Of a DNA stretch of 25,202 nt, positions 1-8,177 are shown one piece after another. The stretch is taken from contig DASQXE010000051.1 in NCBI GenBank assembly GCA_035639875.1, positions 1 to 25,202 on the forward strand, given 5' to 3'. Made by a program: the position numbers and the translations under genes. Source of the stretch: JAIBJP01 sp035639875. Lineage in GTDB: Bacteria > Actinomycetota > Thermoleophilia > Gaiellales > Gaiellaceae. Within the stretch, counting starts at the first letter, position 1. Every line of letters begins with the position of its first letter. The notes beneath the pieces are model-generated. The model did not search any database and was not told the origin of the DNA. It saw only the letters and a program-made list of their open reading frames with translations.

Positions 1-2413
1 CGGCGTCGGTAAGACCAGGCTCGTCCGGGAGCTCTGGGAACGGCTCGGGCGTGAGCAGCCGGAGCCGGTGCGGCGGACGGGGCGCTGCCTAGCCTACGGG
101 CACGGGATCACGTACTGGCCGCTCGGCGAGATCCTCAAAGAGCAGTTCGGGATCCTCGAGAGCGATCCGCCAGAAAGCGTCCGTGAGCGCCTCGGCGGTC
201 GCGAGATTCTCGGCCTGACGCTCGGCCTCGACGCTGCCGGGGACCTGCACCCACTCGCGGCCCGCGATCGGCTGCATGCCGGGTGGATCGACTTCGCGGA
301 CGCTCTCGTGGCCGACCGGCCCGCGGTCGTCCTCGTCGAGGACATCCACTGGGCTGAGCCACCCCTCCTCGACCTCCTCGAACGACTCCTCAAAGACGTC
401 CGCGGCCCGCTCCTCGTCGTCGCGACGGCTCGGCCGGAGCTTTTCGACCTCCGTCCCGGTTGGGGCGGGGCCCGTCTCGATGCTGCAACGGTGGAGCTCG
501 AGCCCCTTTCTTCGGACGACGCCGTGCTGCTGCTCGGCGACCTTCTCGCGAAGCAACTCCCCGGGCGCATGACCGAGACGGTCGTCCGACAAGCCGAGGG
601 CAACCCCTTCTTCGTCGAGGAGCTGATCCAGTCCCTGATCGATCAGGGAGTGCTGAGCCGTGTGAATGGAGACTGGGCGGTCATGGACCTGCCGGCCGAA
701 TTCTCAGTGCCGGACTCGGTGACGGCCGTGCTGGCGGCGAGAATCGACCTCCTTCCCACGGCCGAGAAGGCTGCGCTCCAGGCCGCCGCCGTGATCGGCC
801 GCGTCTTCTGGACCGGTCCCGTGTATGAGCTCGTCCCGGGACTCGAGCCGGACTTCCACGTCCTCGAAGGACGCGATTTCATACGGCGGCGAGCCGGCTC
901 GACAATCGCGGGCGAGACGGAGTACGCGTTCAAGCACCAGCTCACGCGTGAGGTCGCGTACGCGGGGCTGCCGAAGGGCAAACGGGCGCGCCTGCACGCC
1001 GCCTTCGGAGCCTGGCTGGAGCAATTCGGCCGCGGGCGCGACGAGCACGCGGCTCTCCTCGCGCACCACTACGCCGAGGCGGTGCACGCCGAGGACGCCG
1101 ACCTCGCGTGGGCAGGCGCCGAGGAGAAGCTCGAGGAAGTCCGGAGCAACGCCGTCGGGTGGTTGCGCCGGGCCGCGGAGCTTGCGATCGGGCGCTACGA
1201 CATCGACGACGCTCTCGAGCTGCTCCACCGCGCCGTCGACCTCGCTTCGACGGACGTGCAGGTGGACGTCTGGGAGCGGGTCGCCCAGGCGAACGCGGTC
1301 AAATACGACGGGCAGGCTTTCTGGGAGGCGATGGAGCAAGCGATCGCGCTGACCTCCGACCGCACGCGCCGTGGTGAGCTGCTCAGCGTGCTGGCCTCCG
1401 AGACGGCCGTCCGCCTAGGCATGTGGCGTGAGAGACCAAACGCCGAGATGGTCAAGCGGTGGGTGGACGAAGCGCTCGAGCTCGCCGAAGACGGAACCCC
1501 CGCTCGGGTGAGGGCGCTGCTGGGGCTCGCGGCGTGGCGCTCCAGCGGCGGGGCGGAACCCGCACGGGAGGCGCTCGCTCTCGCAGAACGGCTCGGGAGC
1601 GTCGACCTCATCGCCAGCGCCGGGACCCAATTGGTCGAAGCCGAGCTGGCGAGCGGCCGGTATGAGGAAGCCGTCGACGAAGCCCAATCGCTTCTGGGGC
1701 GGTTGGACGACATCCGTAATCCAGACGACCGAGAAGGGATCTTCTGGAGTGCGACCCTTGCGCACCTCGCAAGTGGTCGCATTGCGAGCGCCCGCGAAGC
1801 TGCCCACCTCCTCGCGGAGACCGCGAGAGAGCTGACTCCGCACCACCGGATCCACGCGGTCGGAATCGGCCTGATGGTCGAAGAGCTGACCGGTCGCTGG
1901 GAAGGCATTCGCGCGCAAACCGGTGCGGCCGAGCAGGCCGTCAGGGAGAACCTGGCCACTCCCTGCACGATGAACGCACGCTCGCTCCTCGTGTGCGCAT
2001 TGGCCGCGGGGGTGGGCGGCGACGAGTCCGAATCGCACCGGCTGGAGGTCGCGGCCGACGCGCTCGAGATGAGGGGTTACGGACTGACCATCGATGCGCC
2101 GCGCCTGCGCCTCGCGCTGGTCCGGCACGACCTCGAAACGGCCGAGCGCCTGCTCGACGCCGAGAAAGCGATGTATTTCGGCGAGCTCTCCGCGCGGGCG
2201 GCACGCTTGGACGCGCTCGTCGCTCTCGGCGCGCGGGACCGGGTCGAGGAAGAGGCGCAGCCGCTGCTTCGCCCGAACACGTATCTCGAGCCCTTCGCCC
2301 TCCGCGTGCTGGGATTGATGCGCGAGGACGAGGCCCTCATCGGCCAGGCGCTCGATCGCTTTGAACGGATGGGCCTGGACTGGCACGCGGGCGAGACACG
2401 CGCGCTCCTCTGA
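1..2413 (+). CDS. AAA ATPase/TPR regulatory protein, 5'-truncated by window edge
   Basis: The reading frame is open from base 2, so the gene begins before the window; the GTG at 68 is only an internal codon. The first visible residues, GVGKTRLV, are the end of a Walker A P-loop. A Walker B-like VLVEDIHWAE lies near base 330. Around 930-1010 is FKHQLTREVAYAGLPKGKR, typical of the large ATPase/TPR proteins that often carry an N-terminal class III adenylate cyclase domain or a zinc ribbon. The remaining ~450 residues are alanine/leucine-rich helical repeats of TPR type. Such proteins are thought to be STAND-like signal ATPases. Whether a cyclase domain precedes the ATPase cannot be seen. The gene ends 27 bases before the next start on the same strand. 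Confidence 0.85.
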   Translation, partial: GVGKTRLVRELWERLGREQPEPVRRTGRCLAYGHGITYWPLGEILKEQFGILESDPPESVRERLGGREILGLTLGLDAAGDLHPLAARDRLHAGWIDFADALVADRPAVVLVEDIHWAEPPLLDLLERLLKDVRGPLLVVATARPELFDLRPGWGGARLDAATVELEPLSSDDAVLLLGDLLAKQLPGRMTETVVRQAEGNPFFVEELIQSLIDQGVLSRVNGDWAVMDLPAEFSVPDSVTAVLAARIDLLPTAEKAALQAAAVIGRVFWTGPVYELVPGLEPDFHVLEGRDFIRRRAGSTIAGETEYAFKHQLTREVAYAGLPKGKRARLHAAFGAWLEQFGRGRDEHAALLAHHYAEAVHAEDADLAWAGAEEKLEEVRSNAVGWLRRAAELAIGRYDIDDALELLHRAVDLASTDVQVDVWERVAQANAVKYDGQAFWEAMEQAIALTSDRTRRGELLSVLASETAVRLGMWRERPNAEMVKRWVDEALELAEDGTPARVRALLGLAAWRSSGGAEPAREALALAERLGSVDLIASAGTQLVEAELASGRYEEAVDEAQSLLGRLDDIRNPDDREGIFWSATLAHLASGRIASAREAAHLLAETARELTPHHRIHAVGIGLMVEELTGRWEGIRAQTGAAEQAVRENLATPCTMNARSLLVCALAAGVGGDESESHRLEVAADALEMRGYGLTIDAPRLRLALVRHDLETAERLLDAEKAMYFGELSARAARLDALVALGARDRVEEEAQPLLRPNTYLEPFALRVLGLMREDEALIGQALDRFERMGLDWHAGETRALL

Positions 2414-2440
2414 GAGCCCTCTAAACTCGCCTCGATCGGC

Positions 2441-4186
2441 TTGCGCATCTGCATGGTCACTCCGTTCGCATGGTCGCAGCCCCATCCGGCCAACGAGCAC
2501 GTGGCCGCGGCAGCCGACGAGCTCCGCCGTCGCGGGCATGAGGTCGTCGTCCTGGCCCCGTCAAACCGGGCGGTTGACCTCGCCGCGGGAAGACGAGCCC
2601 TCCGGCGGCTCGGCCGTGAAGGCGTCGCACTCGAAGGAACCGTCGCACTCGGACCGGCGATCCGGGTCTCGCGGCGCAGCCGCATGGGAGTGCCGGTCGG
2701 CGTGCGCGCGAATCTGGAGCTTGCGCTGTCCGCCGACTCGTTCGACCTGGTCCATGCGCACGAGCCGGGAATGCCGAGCCTGTCCTATCTCGCGCTCCGT
2801 TACGCGCGCGGCCTCACCGTCGCCACCTTCCATTCGCCGGAACGGGTCGGCTATCCACCCGGGCGCCAGCAGCGCGAGCGGCTGCTCGCGCGGATCGACG
2901 CCCTGACCGCAGTCGGGACCGAGGCCCTGGCAGCGGCGCAGGCGCGCTTCCCTGGTGACTATCGCCAGCTTCCCCACGGCATCGAGATTCCGCCCGAGAC
3001 GAACGGGCCGCCGGCACGCATCGTCGTGCTCGAATGGCGCGCGGACGAGCTCGCTCGCTCGCGCGCGGCTCTCCGCGCGCTCCGCTCGCTACCAGGCTGG
3101 GAGCTCGTCCTCCTCCGGACGCGCCCGCTTGCGGGCCGGCCCTACGTCCCGCTCGCACTGCGCGGTCGCGTGCACGTGCGCACGGCACTCGATCCAGACG
3201 CCCGGGCGCGCGCCCTCCGCGGTGCCGCGGCGCTGGTCCCTGCCCAGCGCGGCTTGGCGCGGCTCGCCCTCGAGGCCCAGGCGGCCGGGGTCCCGCTCCT
3301 CGACCCGCCCGGGTCCGAGACCCAGCCGGAGCTCGTGGCCGCCGCGATGGCGCGGCTCGCCGAGAACGGTGAATGGCGAGCAAGCCTGTCGGACCAGGCG
3401 AGACGCATCGCGGAGAGGCAAAGCATCGGGGCCCTCGGGGACGAGCTCGAGCGCATCTACCGCTCGGTCCTCGGCCGCCGGCGGGCGCCAGCACGAAGCG
3501 ATCCGCTCGGCGACCGTCCGTTTGTCCTCTGCGATCTGCACATGCACACCGCGTACTCACACGACTGCGTCGTTCCGGTCGGCGAGCTGCTCGACTACGC
3601 GGAGGCCGAAGGGCTCGGCGCGATTGCCATCACGGATCACAACGCTTTCGCCGGCGCGCGTGAGGCCGTGCAGCTCGCGCGTGGCCGCCGCCTGACCGTC
3701 ATCCCCGGTGAAGAGGTGAAGACCGACGCCGGCGAAGTCATCGGCCTCTTTCTCGAGGACGAGATTCCGCGCGGAATGTCGATGGGAGACACGATCGCCG
3801 CCATCCGCGAGCAGAACGGGATCGTCTATCTCCCCCATCCGTTCGACCGTCTGCACACGATCCCCGATGCCCCCACCCTGCACCGCCACCTTGCCGAGAT
3901 CGACGTCTTCGAGGTCTACAACGCCCGGCTCCTCTTCGAGGGTTTCAACGACGAGGCCCTCCGCTTCGCGCGCAAGTACAACTTGACGATGGGCGCGGGC
4001 TCCGACGCGCACGTGCTGCAGGGAGTCGGCACGGGCCTCGTCCGCATGCGCGCCTTCGAGACGCCCGAGGAGTTCCTCTGGAGCCTGCGCTCGGCCGAGA
4101 TCCTGCGGCGTCCGAAATCGCTCGTCTACCTTCAGGGGCTCAAATGGGTCGCCCAGGCTCGGGAGCGGCGCAAGGCAGCCGTGTAG
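2441..4186 (+). CDS. Glycosyltransferase family 4-like / PHP phosphoesterase fusion protein
   Basis: This 581-residue protein begins with TTG at 2441, directly at the RICMVTPFAW strand that opens GT-B glycosyltransferases. Residues 1 to about 345 look like a GT4 enzyme: DLVHAHEPG, ATFHSPE, LPHGIEIP and a C-terminal LALEAQAAGVPLL segment. The usual donor-site E-x7-E pair is incomplete because only the second Glu is evident. Residues from about 361 form a PHP domain with a complete metal-site set: D365-L-H367-M-H369, D399-H400, E424/E425, H466 in YLPHPF, and D522-A-H524. PHP domains hydrolyse phosphoesters. Both domains share one continuous frame with no stop. The natural substrate is unknown; a cytosolic enzyme acting on a phosphorylated sugar or lipid sugar is plausible inference. 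Confidence 0.85.
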   Translation: MRICMVTPFAWSQPHPANEHVAAAADELRRRGHEVVVLAPSNRAVDLAAGRRALRRLGREGVALEGTVALGPAIRVSRRSRMGVPVGVRANLELALSADSFDLVHAHEPGMPSLSYLALRYARGLTVATFHSPERVGYPPGRQQRERLLARIDALTAVGTEALAAAQARFPGDYRQLPHGIEIPPETNGPPARIVVLEWRADELARSRAALRALRSLPGWELVLLRTRPLAGRPYVPLALRGRVHVRTALDPDARARALRGAAALVPAQRGLARLALEAQAAGVPLLDPPGSETQPELVAAAMARLAENGEWRASLSDQARRIAERQSIGALGDELERIYRSVLGRRRAPARSDPLGDRPFVLCDLHMHTAYSHDCVVPVGELLDYAEAEGLGAIAITDHNAFAGAREAVQLARGRRLTVIPGEEVKTDAGEVIGLFLEDEIPRGMSMGDTIAAIREQNGIVYLPHPFDRLHTIPDAPTLHRHLAEIDVFEVYNARLLFEGFNDEALRFARKYNLTMGAGSDAHVLQGVGTGLVRMRAFETPEEFLWSLRSAEILRRPKSLVYLQGLKWVAQARERRKAAV

Positions 4187-4225
4187 GAGGAGGGGCCGCG
4201 CGCCCCGAATAACGTAGGCGCCCCC

Positions 4226-4810
4226 TTGACCGTGCCCGCCGACGACATCTCAGAGCGGTACCTGAAGAAGGCGATCGCCGAGATCAACGATCTCGGCCGC
4301 GAGATCGCGCAGGCGGCCGGTCCGGATCGAACGCCGGTGCTCGGCTCGGGCCACCCGCAGGCGGACATCTTGCTCCTCAAGTACGGCCCCCAGGACGCCG
4401 AACAGCACGAAGGCGTGGCGTTCTTCGGCCGCGCCGGCCAGGCAATCCTCAAGTCACTGCAGCGCCTGCATGTGGATCCGATGGCGATCTACGGGACCAA
4501 CTGCCTCAAGTTCGGGGGCGCCGACGAGGAGCAGGCCGGCGCGTGGCTGGCACGCGAGATCCACATCGTGCAGCCGAAGCTCATCGTCGCCATGGGTCAA
4601 GATGCGCTTGGGTGTCTGAACGCGATCCGCTTCCCTCTGTCCGCCGAGGTGACGAGCGAGCCGGGCGTGATCCAGCGCTTCACGCCGACGATAGAGGCGC
4701 TCGTCTGCCCGGACGTGGACGCATCCTTGGACGAGACGGCCGCGAAAAGGGCGTTCTGGGACGCGTTCAAGGCGATCGGGCCCTGGTGGTCCGAGCTGCC
4801 GCCGTATTAG
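4226..4810 (+). CDS. Divergent uracil-DNA glycosylase superfamily protein
   Basis: The 194-residue protein has the fold signature of family 4/5 uracil-DNA glycosylases: ADILLL, YGPQDAEQHEGVAFFGRAGQ (residues 53-72, matching the GEAPG...GxPFxGRAG loop), YGTNCLK (89-95), QPKLIVAMG and a final CPDVDASLDE (161-170). Several hallmark residues differ. The four iron-sulfur cysteines of family 4 are not present (only C93, C130 and C161 occur). The motif A PG is PQ, and the HPxxLL motif that normally supplies the catalytic-site His reads CPDVDASL. It may be a repair enzyme with changed specificity or a binding protein. The start is TTG at 4226; GTG at 4232 is an alternative. Its 3' end overlaps the next gene by 25 bases. 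Confidence 0.78.
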   Translation: MTVPADDISERYLKKAIAEINDLGREIAQAAGPDRTPVLGSGHPQADILLLKYGPQDAEQHEGVAFFGRAGQAILKSLQRLHVDPMAIYGTNCLKFGGADEEQAGAWLAREIHIVQPKLIVAMGQDALGCLNAIRFPLSAEVTSEPGVIQRFTPTIEALVCPDVDASLDETAAKRAFWDAFKAIGPWWSELPPY

Positions 4811-5505
4811 TCATCCTCGGCGTCCTCGCCGCCTACTACACCACCAACGAGGACTGGCCGGAGCTCGGTCAGTGGGGCGACGTGGCGTTCCTCGCGCTCG
4901 GATTGATGCCTGTCACGTTCTCGCTCGTCTGGCTGGCGTTGCCGCTCCGGCGCAGCGCGCAGCGGCGCCTCGCCGTGGGTGTGGTCGCGCTTGTGGTCGC
5001 TGCAGTCGTCCTCGAGCAGGCGGATCTCGACATCGCCGCGAACTTCGTGAAGATCGCGGCGGTCGCCGGCGTCGGCTGGTGGTTTCTCACTTTCTTCGAA
5101 TCCCTCAACTGGGTCCTGCTCATCGCCGTCCTCATCGCTCCAGTCGATACGTTCTCGGTCGCGCGCGGACCGACGAAGGAGATCGTCGAGAACCAACCCG
5201 AGGTCTTCAACGCGCTCAGCATCTCGTTCCCACTGCCGGGCGAGCACGCCTCGGCGCAGTTGGGCCTACCGGACATCCTCTTCCTCTCGCTCTTCCTCGC
5301 CGCCGCGGCGCGCTTCGGCCTGCGCGTCGGCTGGACGTGGCTCGCGATGACGCTCTCCTTCGGAACGACGCTCGCCTTGGCGGTCGCGTTCGACGTATCG
5401 GGACTGCCCGCGCTCCCACTCCTGTCGCTCGCGTTCGTCCTCCCGAACGCGGATCTGATCTGGCGCGTCTACAAGGAGCGCTCGGCTGCGGCCCGCTCCA
5501 GCTGA
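4786..5505 (+). CDS. Presenilin-like (A22-type) intramembrane aspartyl protease candidate
   Basis: About 239 residues, strongly hydrophobic, with roughly seven to nine membrane segments. I chose GTG at 4786, which overlaps the previous gene and opens directly into the first membrane helix; the upstream frame reads arginine-rich shadow sequence. Three landmarks of presenilin/signal-peptide-peptidase enzymes occur in the right order: APVDTFSV with D121 (equivalent to the YD helix), LGLPDILFLSLFLAAAARFG with D163 (equivalent to GxGD), and GLPALPLL at 206-213 (the PAL motif). In the second motif the usual GLGD reads GLPD, and the Tyr before the first Asp is Val. If active it would cleave membrane peptides within the bilayer. 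The assignment rests on motif order, not on a database search. Confidence 0.65.
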   Translation: MVRAAAVLVILGVLAAYYTTNEDWPELGQWGDVAFLALGLMPVTFSLVWLALPLRRSAQRRLAVGVVALVVAAVVLEQADLDIAANFVKIAAVAGVGWWFLTFFESLNWVLLIAVLIAPVDTFSVARGPTKEIVENQPEVFNALSISFPLPGEHASAQLGLPDILFLSLFLAAAARFGLRVGWTWLAMTLSFGTTLALAVAFDVSGLPALPLLSLAFVLPNADLIWRVYKERSAAARSS

Positions 5506-6209
5506 GCCGTCGCCTCCTCGGCCGAGTACTGAGCGAGCACGTACTCGTCAGCGAACTCGTCCGCGCCCGGGTACTCGGTCGCGCGGACGGCGTCTGCTGC
5601 GGCCTCGGCGTCGAAGCGACTGCGCTTCAGCTCTAGCCCCGGGCCGAAGACGGCCCAGCAGGCAGTCCCGGGCGCGCCTTCGTAGGCCATGCCGACGCTG
5701 CCCGGGTTGACGAGGTGGACGTCGCCCAGCACTCGGTCGAACTGCACGTGCGTGTGTCCGCAGACGACGGTGTGCTCGAGGACGCCGTCGAGCATCGGAT
5801 CGAGCCTCTTGGGCGGCGTGGCCGCGGTGATGACCTCGTCGTCGTCTCGCGGCGAGCCGTGGCAGAAGAGCGTCGGGCCGAGGCCGTCCACCTCGACGCT
5901 CACTGAGGGGGGCAGCGCCGCGAGGAACTCCAGCTGCTCCTCGTTCAGCTGGTCGTGTACCCAACGCGAGCGGGCCTTCCACACATTCTCCTCGAAGGCG
6001 CCTGGTGCAACGACCTCTCGCTCGCAGTTGCCGCGGATGAACGTCGCTCCGCGCTCGCGCAACAAATCGAGGCATACGACCGGCATCGGGCCGAGGACGA
6101 AGTCCCCGCCGGCGAGGATGACGTCGGGCGCGATCTCGTCCACGTCGGCGAGCACCGCCTCGAGCGCGGGCAGGTTCCCGTGCACGTCGTAGAGGGCGGC
6201 GACTCTCAT
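5469..6209 (-). CDS. Calcineurin-like metallophosphoesterase
   Basis: The protein of 246 residues opens with MRVAALYDVHGN, which carries the first metal ligands of the calcineurin-like phosphoesterase fold. These are followed by LAGGDFVLGP, RGNCERE (in the place of GNHE), CHGSPRDDD and VCGHTHVQFD. It belongs to the YfcE/MJ0936-like group of small phosphodiesterases. The ATG at 6209 was preferred over an upstream in-frame ATG because it forms an ATGA overlap with the stop of the RNA methyltransferase gene, so the two are probably co-translated. The 3' end overlaps the convergent membrane protein gene by 37 bases. The substrate is not evident. Confidence 0.88.
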   Translation of the reverse strand: MRVAALYDVHGNLPALEAVLADVDEIAPDVILAGGDFVLGPMPVVCLDLLRERGATFIRGNCEREVVAPGAFEENVWKARSRWVHDQLNEEQLEFLAALPPSVSVEVDGLGPTLFCHGSPRDDDEVITAATPPKRLDPMLDGVLEHTVVCGHTHVQFDRVLGDVHLVNPGSVGMAYEGAPGTACWAVFGPGLELKRSRFDAEAAADAVRATEYPGADEFADEYVLAQYSAEEATAQLERAAAERSL

Positions 6210-7570
6210 CCGTGCGTAAAAAGAGCCACACACTCGACGTGCGGCGTGTGCGGGAACATGTCGACCGGCCGGACGCGTTCGAGCCTGTACCCGTGCTCGC
6301 CGACAAGCGTCTTCGCGTTGCCGGCGAGCGTCGTCGGGTTGCAGGAGACGTAGACGAGCCGGGGCGCCTCCAGCCGGCCGACTTGACCCAGAGCATTCCC
6401 GGCGAGGCCCGCCCGCGGCGGGTCGACGACCACCACGTCGGGAGGGCCGGCGCGCTCGCGGAGCTCGTCGAGGTCCGCACCGACGTCGCCGGCGAAGAAG
6501 GCCGCGTTCGCGAGCCCGTTCAGCTCCGCGTTCTCGACGGCGCAGGCGACCGACTCCTCCGAGGACTCGATGCCCCAGACCGTCAGGGCATCCTTCGCGA
6601 GGGAGAGGCCGATCGTGCCCGTGCCGCAGTAGAGGTCGTAGACGTTCTCGTTGCCCGTCAGGCCCGCATACGAACGCGCGAGGTCATAGACCTTCTCCGC
6701 CATCACCGTGTTCGTCTGGAGGAACGCGTTCGGGCGCACGCGGAAGTGGAGGCCGAGGATCTCCTCCTCGATCGCCTCCTCGCCCCACAGCAATTTGGTC
6801 GGGAGGTTGGTGACCTCGGCCGGGGTTTCGTTGACGGCCCAGTGGATCGACCGAACCTGGGGGAACCGGCGCAGCGCGGCGACGAAGCTTTCCTCCGCGA
6901 ACGCCCCGGGCGCCGTGACGAGCACGACGAGCGCCTGGCCGGTGCGCACGGCCTCGCGCACGACGAGGTGACGTAGGTATCCCTCCTGCTTTTCCTGGTC
7001 GTACGCGGGGAGGGCTTGGTCGCTCGCCCATTCGCGGACGGAGTTGCGAATCGTGTTGCCGAGGTCGGTCGTGAGCCAGCACCGGTCGACGTTGAGGACC
7101 TCGTCCCAGCGGCCGGCCTTGTGGAAGCCGAGGGCGAGGCCGGCCGGCGTTGTCGCGAACGAGTATTCGAGCTTGTTGCGGTAGTGGAAGAGCGAGTCGG
7201 CGGGCAACGCGTCTTCGAGCTCGAAATCGGAGAGCTTGCCGATCCGTGTCAGGGCATCGGCGACCTGCGCCGACTTCGCCTCGAGCTGGGCCTCGTAGGC
7301 GAGATCCTGGAAGCGGCACCCGCCGCAGGCGGGGTAGTGCGCGCACGGAGCCTCGACACGCGGAGCGCCGGCGTCCACCACCTCGAGCGCGGTCGCCTCC
7401 GCGTGGCTCCGCTTCACCTTCGTGACCTTGGCTCGAACGGTGTCGCCCGGAAGCCCCCGGCGCACAAAGACGACGAAGCCGTTCAGCCGCGCGACGCCGC
7501 TGCCACCGTAGGCCAGCGAGTCGATCCGGAGCTCGAGCTCCTCGTCCTTGCGAACAGGTACGGCCACCAC
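6206..7570 (-). CDS. RlmD/TrmA-family 23S rRNA or tRNA (uracil-5-)-methyltransferase
   Basis: 454 residues. An N-terminal TRAM domain (about 8-65, ELRIDSLAYGGSGVAR) is followed by an iron-sulfur cysteine set C76, C82, C85 and C164. The SAM-binding motif YDLYCGTGTIG lies at 311-321, and motif IV is DPPRAG at 383-388. The catalytic cysteine is C410 in YVSCNP, and the family C-terminal segment PHTPHVECV lies near 440. These define the TrmA/RlmC/RlmD enzymes that make 5-methyluridine in RNA. The sequence alone does not settle which uridine is the target; actinobacterial members are usually annotated class I RNA methyltransferase. Its stop overlaps the start of the metallophosphoesterase gene. It is transcribed divergently from the secreted-protein gene at 7654. 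Confidence 0.93.
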   Translation of the reverse strand: MVAVPVRKDEELELRIDSLAYGGSGVARLNGFVVFVRRGLPGDTVRAKVTKVKRSHAEATALEVVDAGAPRVEAPCAHYPACGGCRFQDLAYEAQLEAKSAQVADALTRIGKLSDFELEDALPADSLFHYRNKLEYSFATTPAGLALGFHKAGRWDEVLNVDRCWLTTDLGNTIRNSVREWASDQALPAYDQEKQEGYLRHLVVREAVRTGQALVVLVTAPGAFAEESFVAALRRFPQVRSIHWAVNETPAEVTNLPTKLLWGEEAIEEEILGLHFRVRPNAFLQTNTVMAEKVYDLARSYAGLTGNENVYDLYCGTGTIGLSLAKDALTVWGIESSEESVACAVENAELNGLANAAFFAGDVGADLDELRERAGPPDVVVVDPPRAGLAGNALGQVGRLEAPRLVYVSCNPTTLAGNAKTLVGEHGYRLERVRPVDMFPHTPHVECVALFTHG

Positions 7571-7653
7571 TCCAGCCTAGCCTTCCATTCCTTCTCGGAC
7601 GGGGCTAGCGTCGCGCCTCGGATCGCTTCTCTGACCAAAAAGGGGAGATGCTC

Positions 7654-8168
7654 ATGAAACGATCCATCCTCTTCCTGTTGTTCGCAGCGGCGACCCTCGG
7701 GCTCGCCCCGGCCGCTGCCGTCGCCGATCGCGCGACGCACACATTCGACCGCGAGATGGACGCCCCGAACTTCGGCGTAGCAGCGAACGGCGACCGCGTT
7801 GCTATCGAGGGCGCCGGGGAGTTCTCCGTGCATCCGAAATCCGTCGAAGCGTCGGGCACGTTCACCCACACGGACAGCGAAGGGAACGTCCTCGCAACCG
7901 GTTCGTGGACGGCGACGAAGCTCCTCACTTACCAGTCGTACGGGTGCGGAATCGTCTTCGGAAACGACATCCCCTGCGGGGCAAGGTGAAGGTGCGCGTT
8001 CTGCTCGAAACGCCGATCGGGGAACTGAAGGGGATCCTCACCGTGTTCTGTGTCATCGGAGATCATCGGCCTAGCAGCGCCGTGGAGGGAACTACGCTCG
8101 TGGTTCCGGGTCACGTCAACTTCAATCACTCCGCGGGCGGCGAGAACATCTACATCCAAACGAGCTAG
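7654..8168 (+). pseudogene. Secreted protein of unknown function, split by a frameshift
   Basis: A well-placed AGGGGAG Shine-Dalgarno (7641-7647) precedes ATG at 7654; an ATG at 7648 sits too close to it. The product opens with a clear Sec signal peptide, MKRSILFLLFAAATLGLA, with likely cleavage after AVA. The first frame stops at 7989 after IPCGAR. The frame beginning near 7980 then carries a protein-like continuation, GKVKVRVLLETPIGELKG and onward to TAG at 8168. One extra G in the GGGG run at 7978-7981 would join both parts as CGGKVKV, giving about 171 residues. The break is either a real inactivating mutation, an indel in the sequence, or less likely slippage. The mature part is beta-rich and polar; I do not recognise the family. 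Confidence 0.7.
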
Positions 8169-8177
8169 CAGCGAGGG

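Noticed and set aside
3034..3695. Several long arginine/serine-rich open frames inside the glycosyltransferase-PHP gene
   Set aside because: Their composition is that of out-of-frame GC-rich codons, they carry no motif, and they lie entirely under a gene with clear domains.
4192..4206. GGGGC-N5-GCCCC hairpin between the PHP fusion and UDG-fold genes
   Set aside because: Only five base pairs in very GC-rich DNA with no T-run; expected by chance.
7571..7653. Search for regulatory sites between the RNA methyltransferase and the secreted-protein gene
   Set aside because: Only the AGGGGAG ribosome binding site is convincing; no clear -35/-10 pair or operator on either strand.
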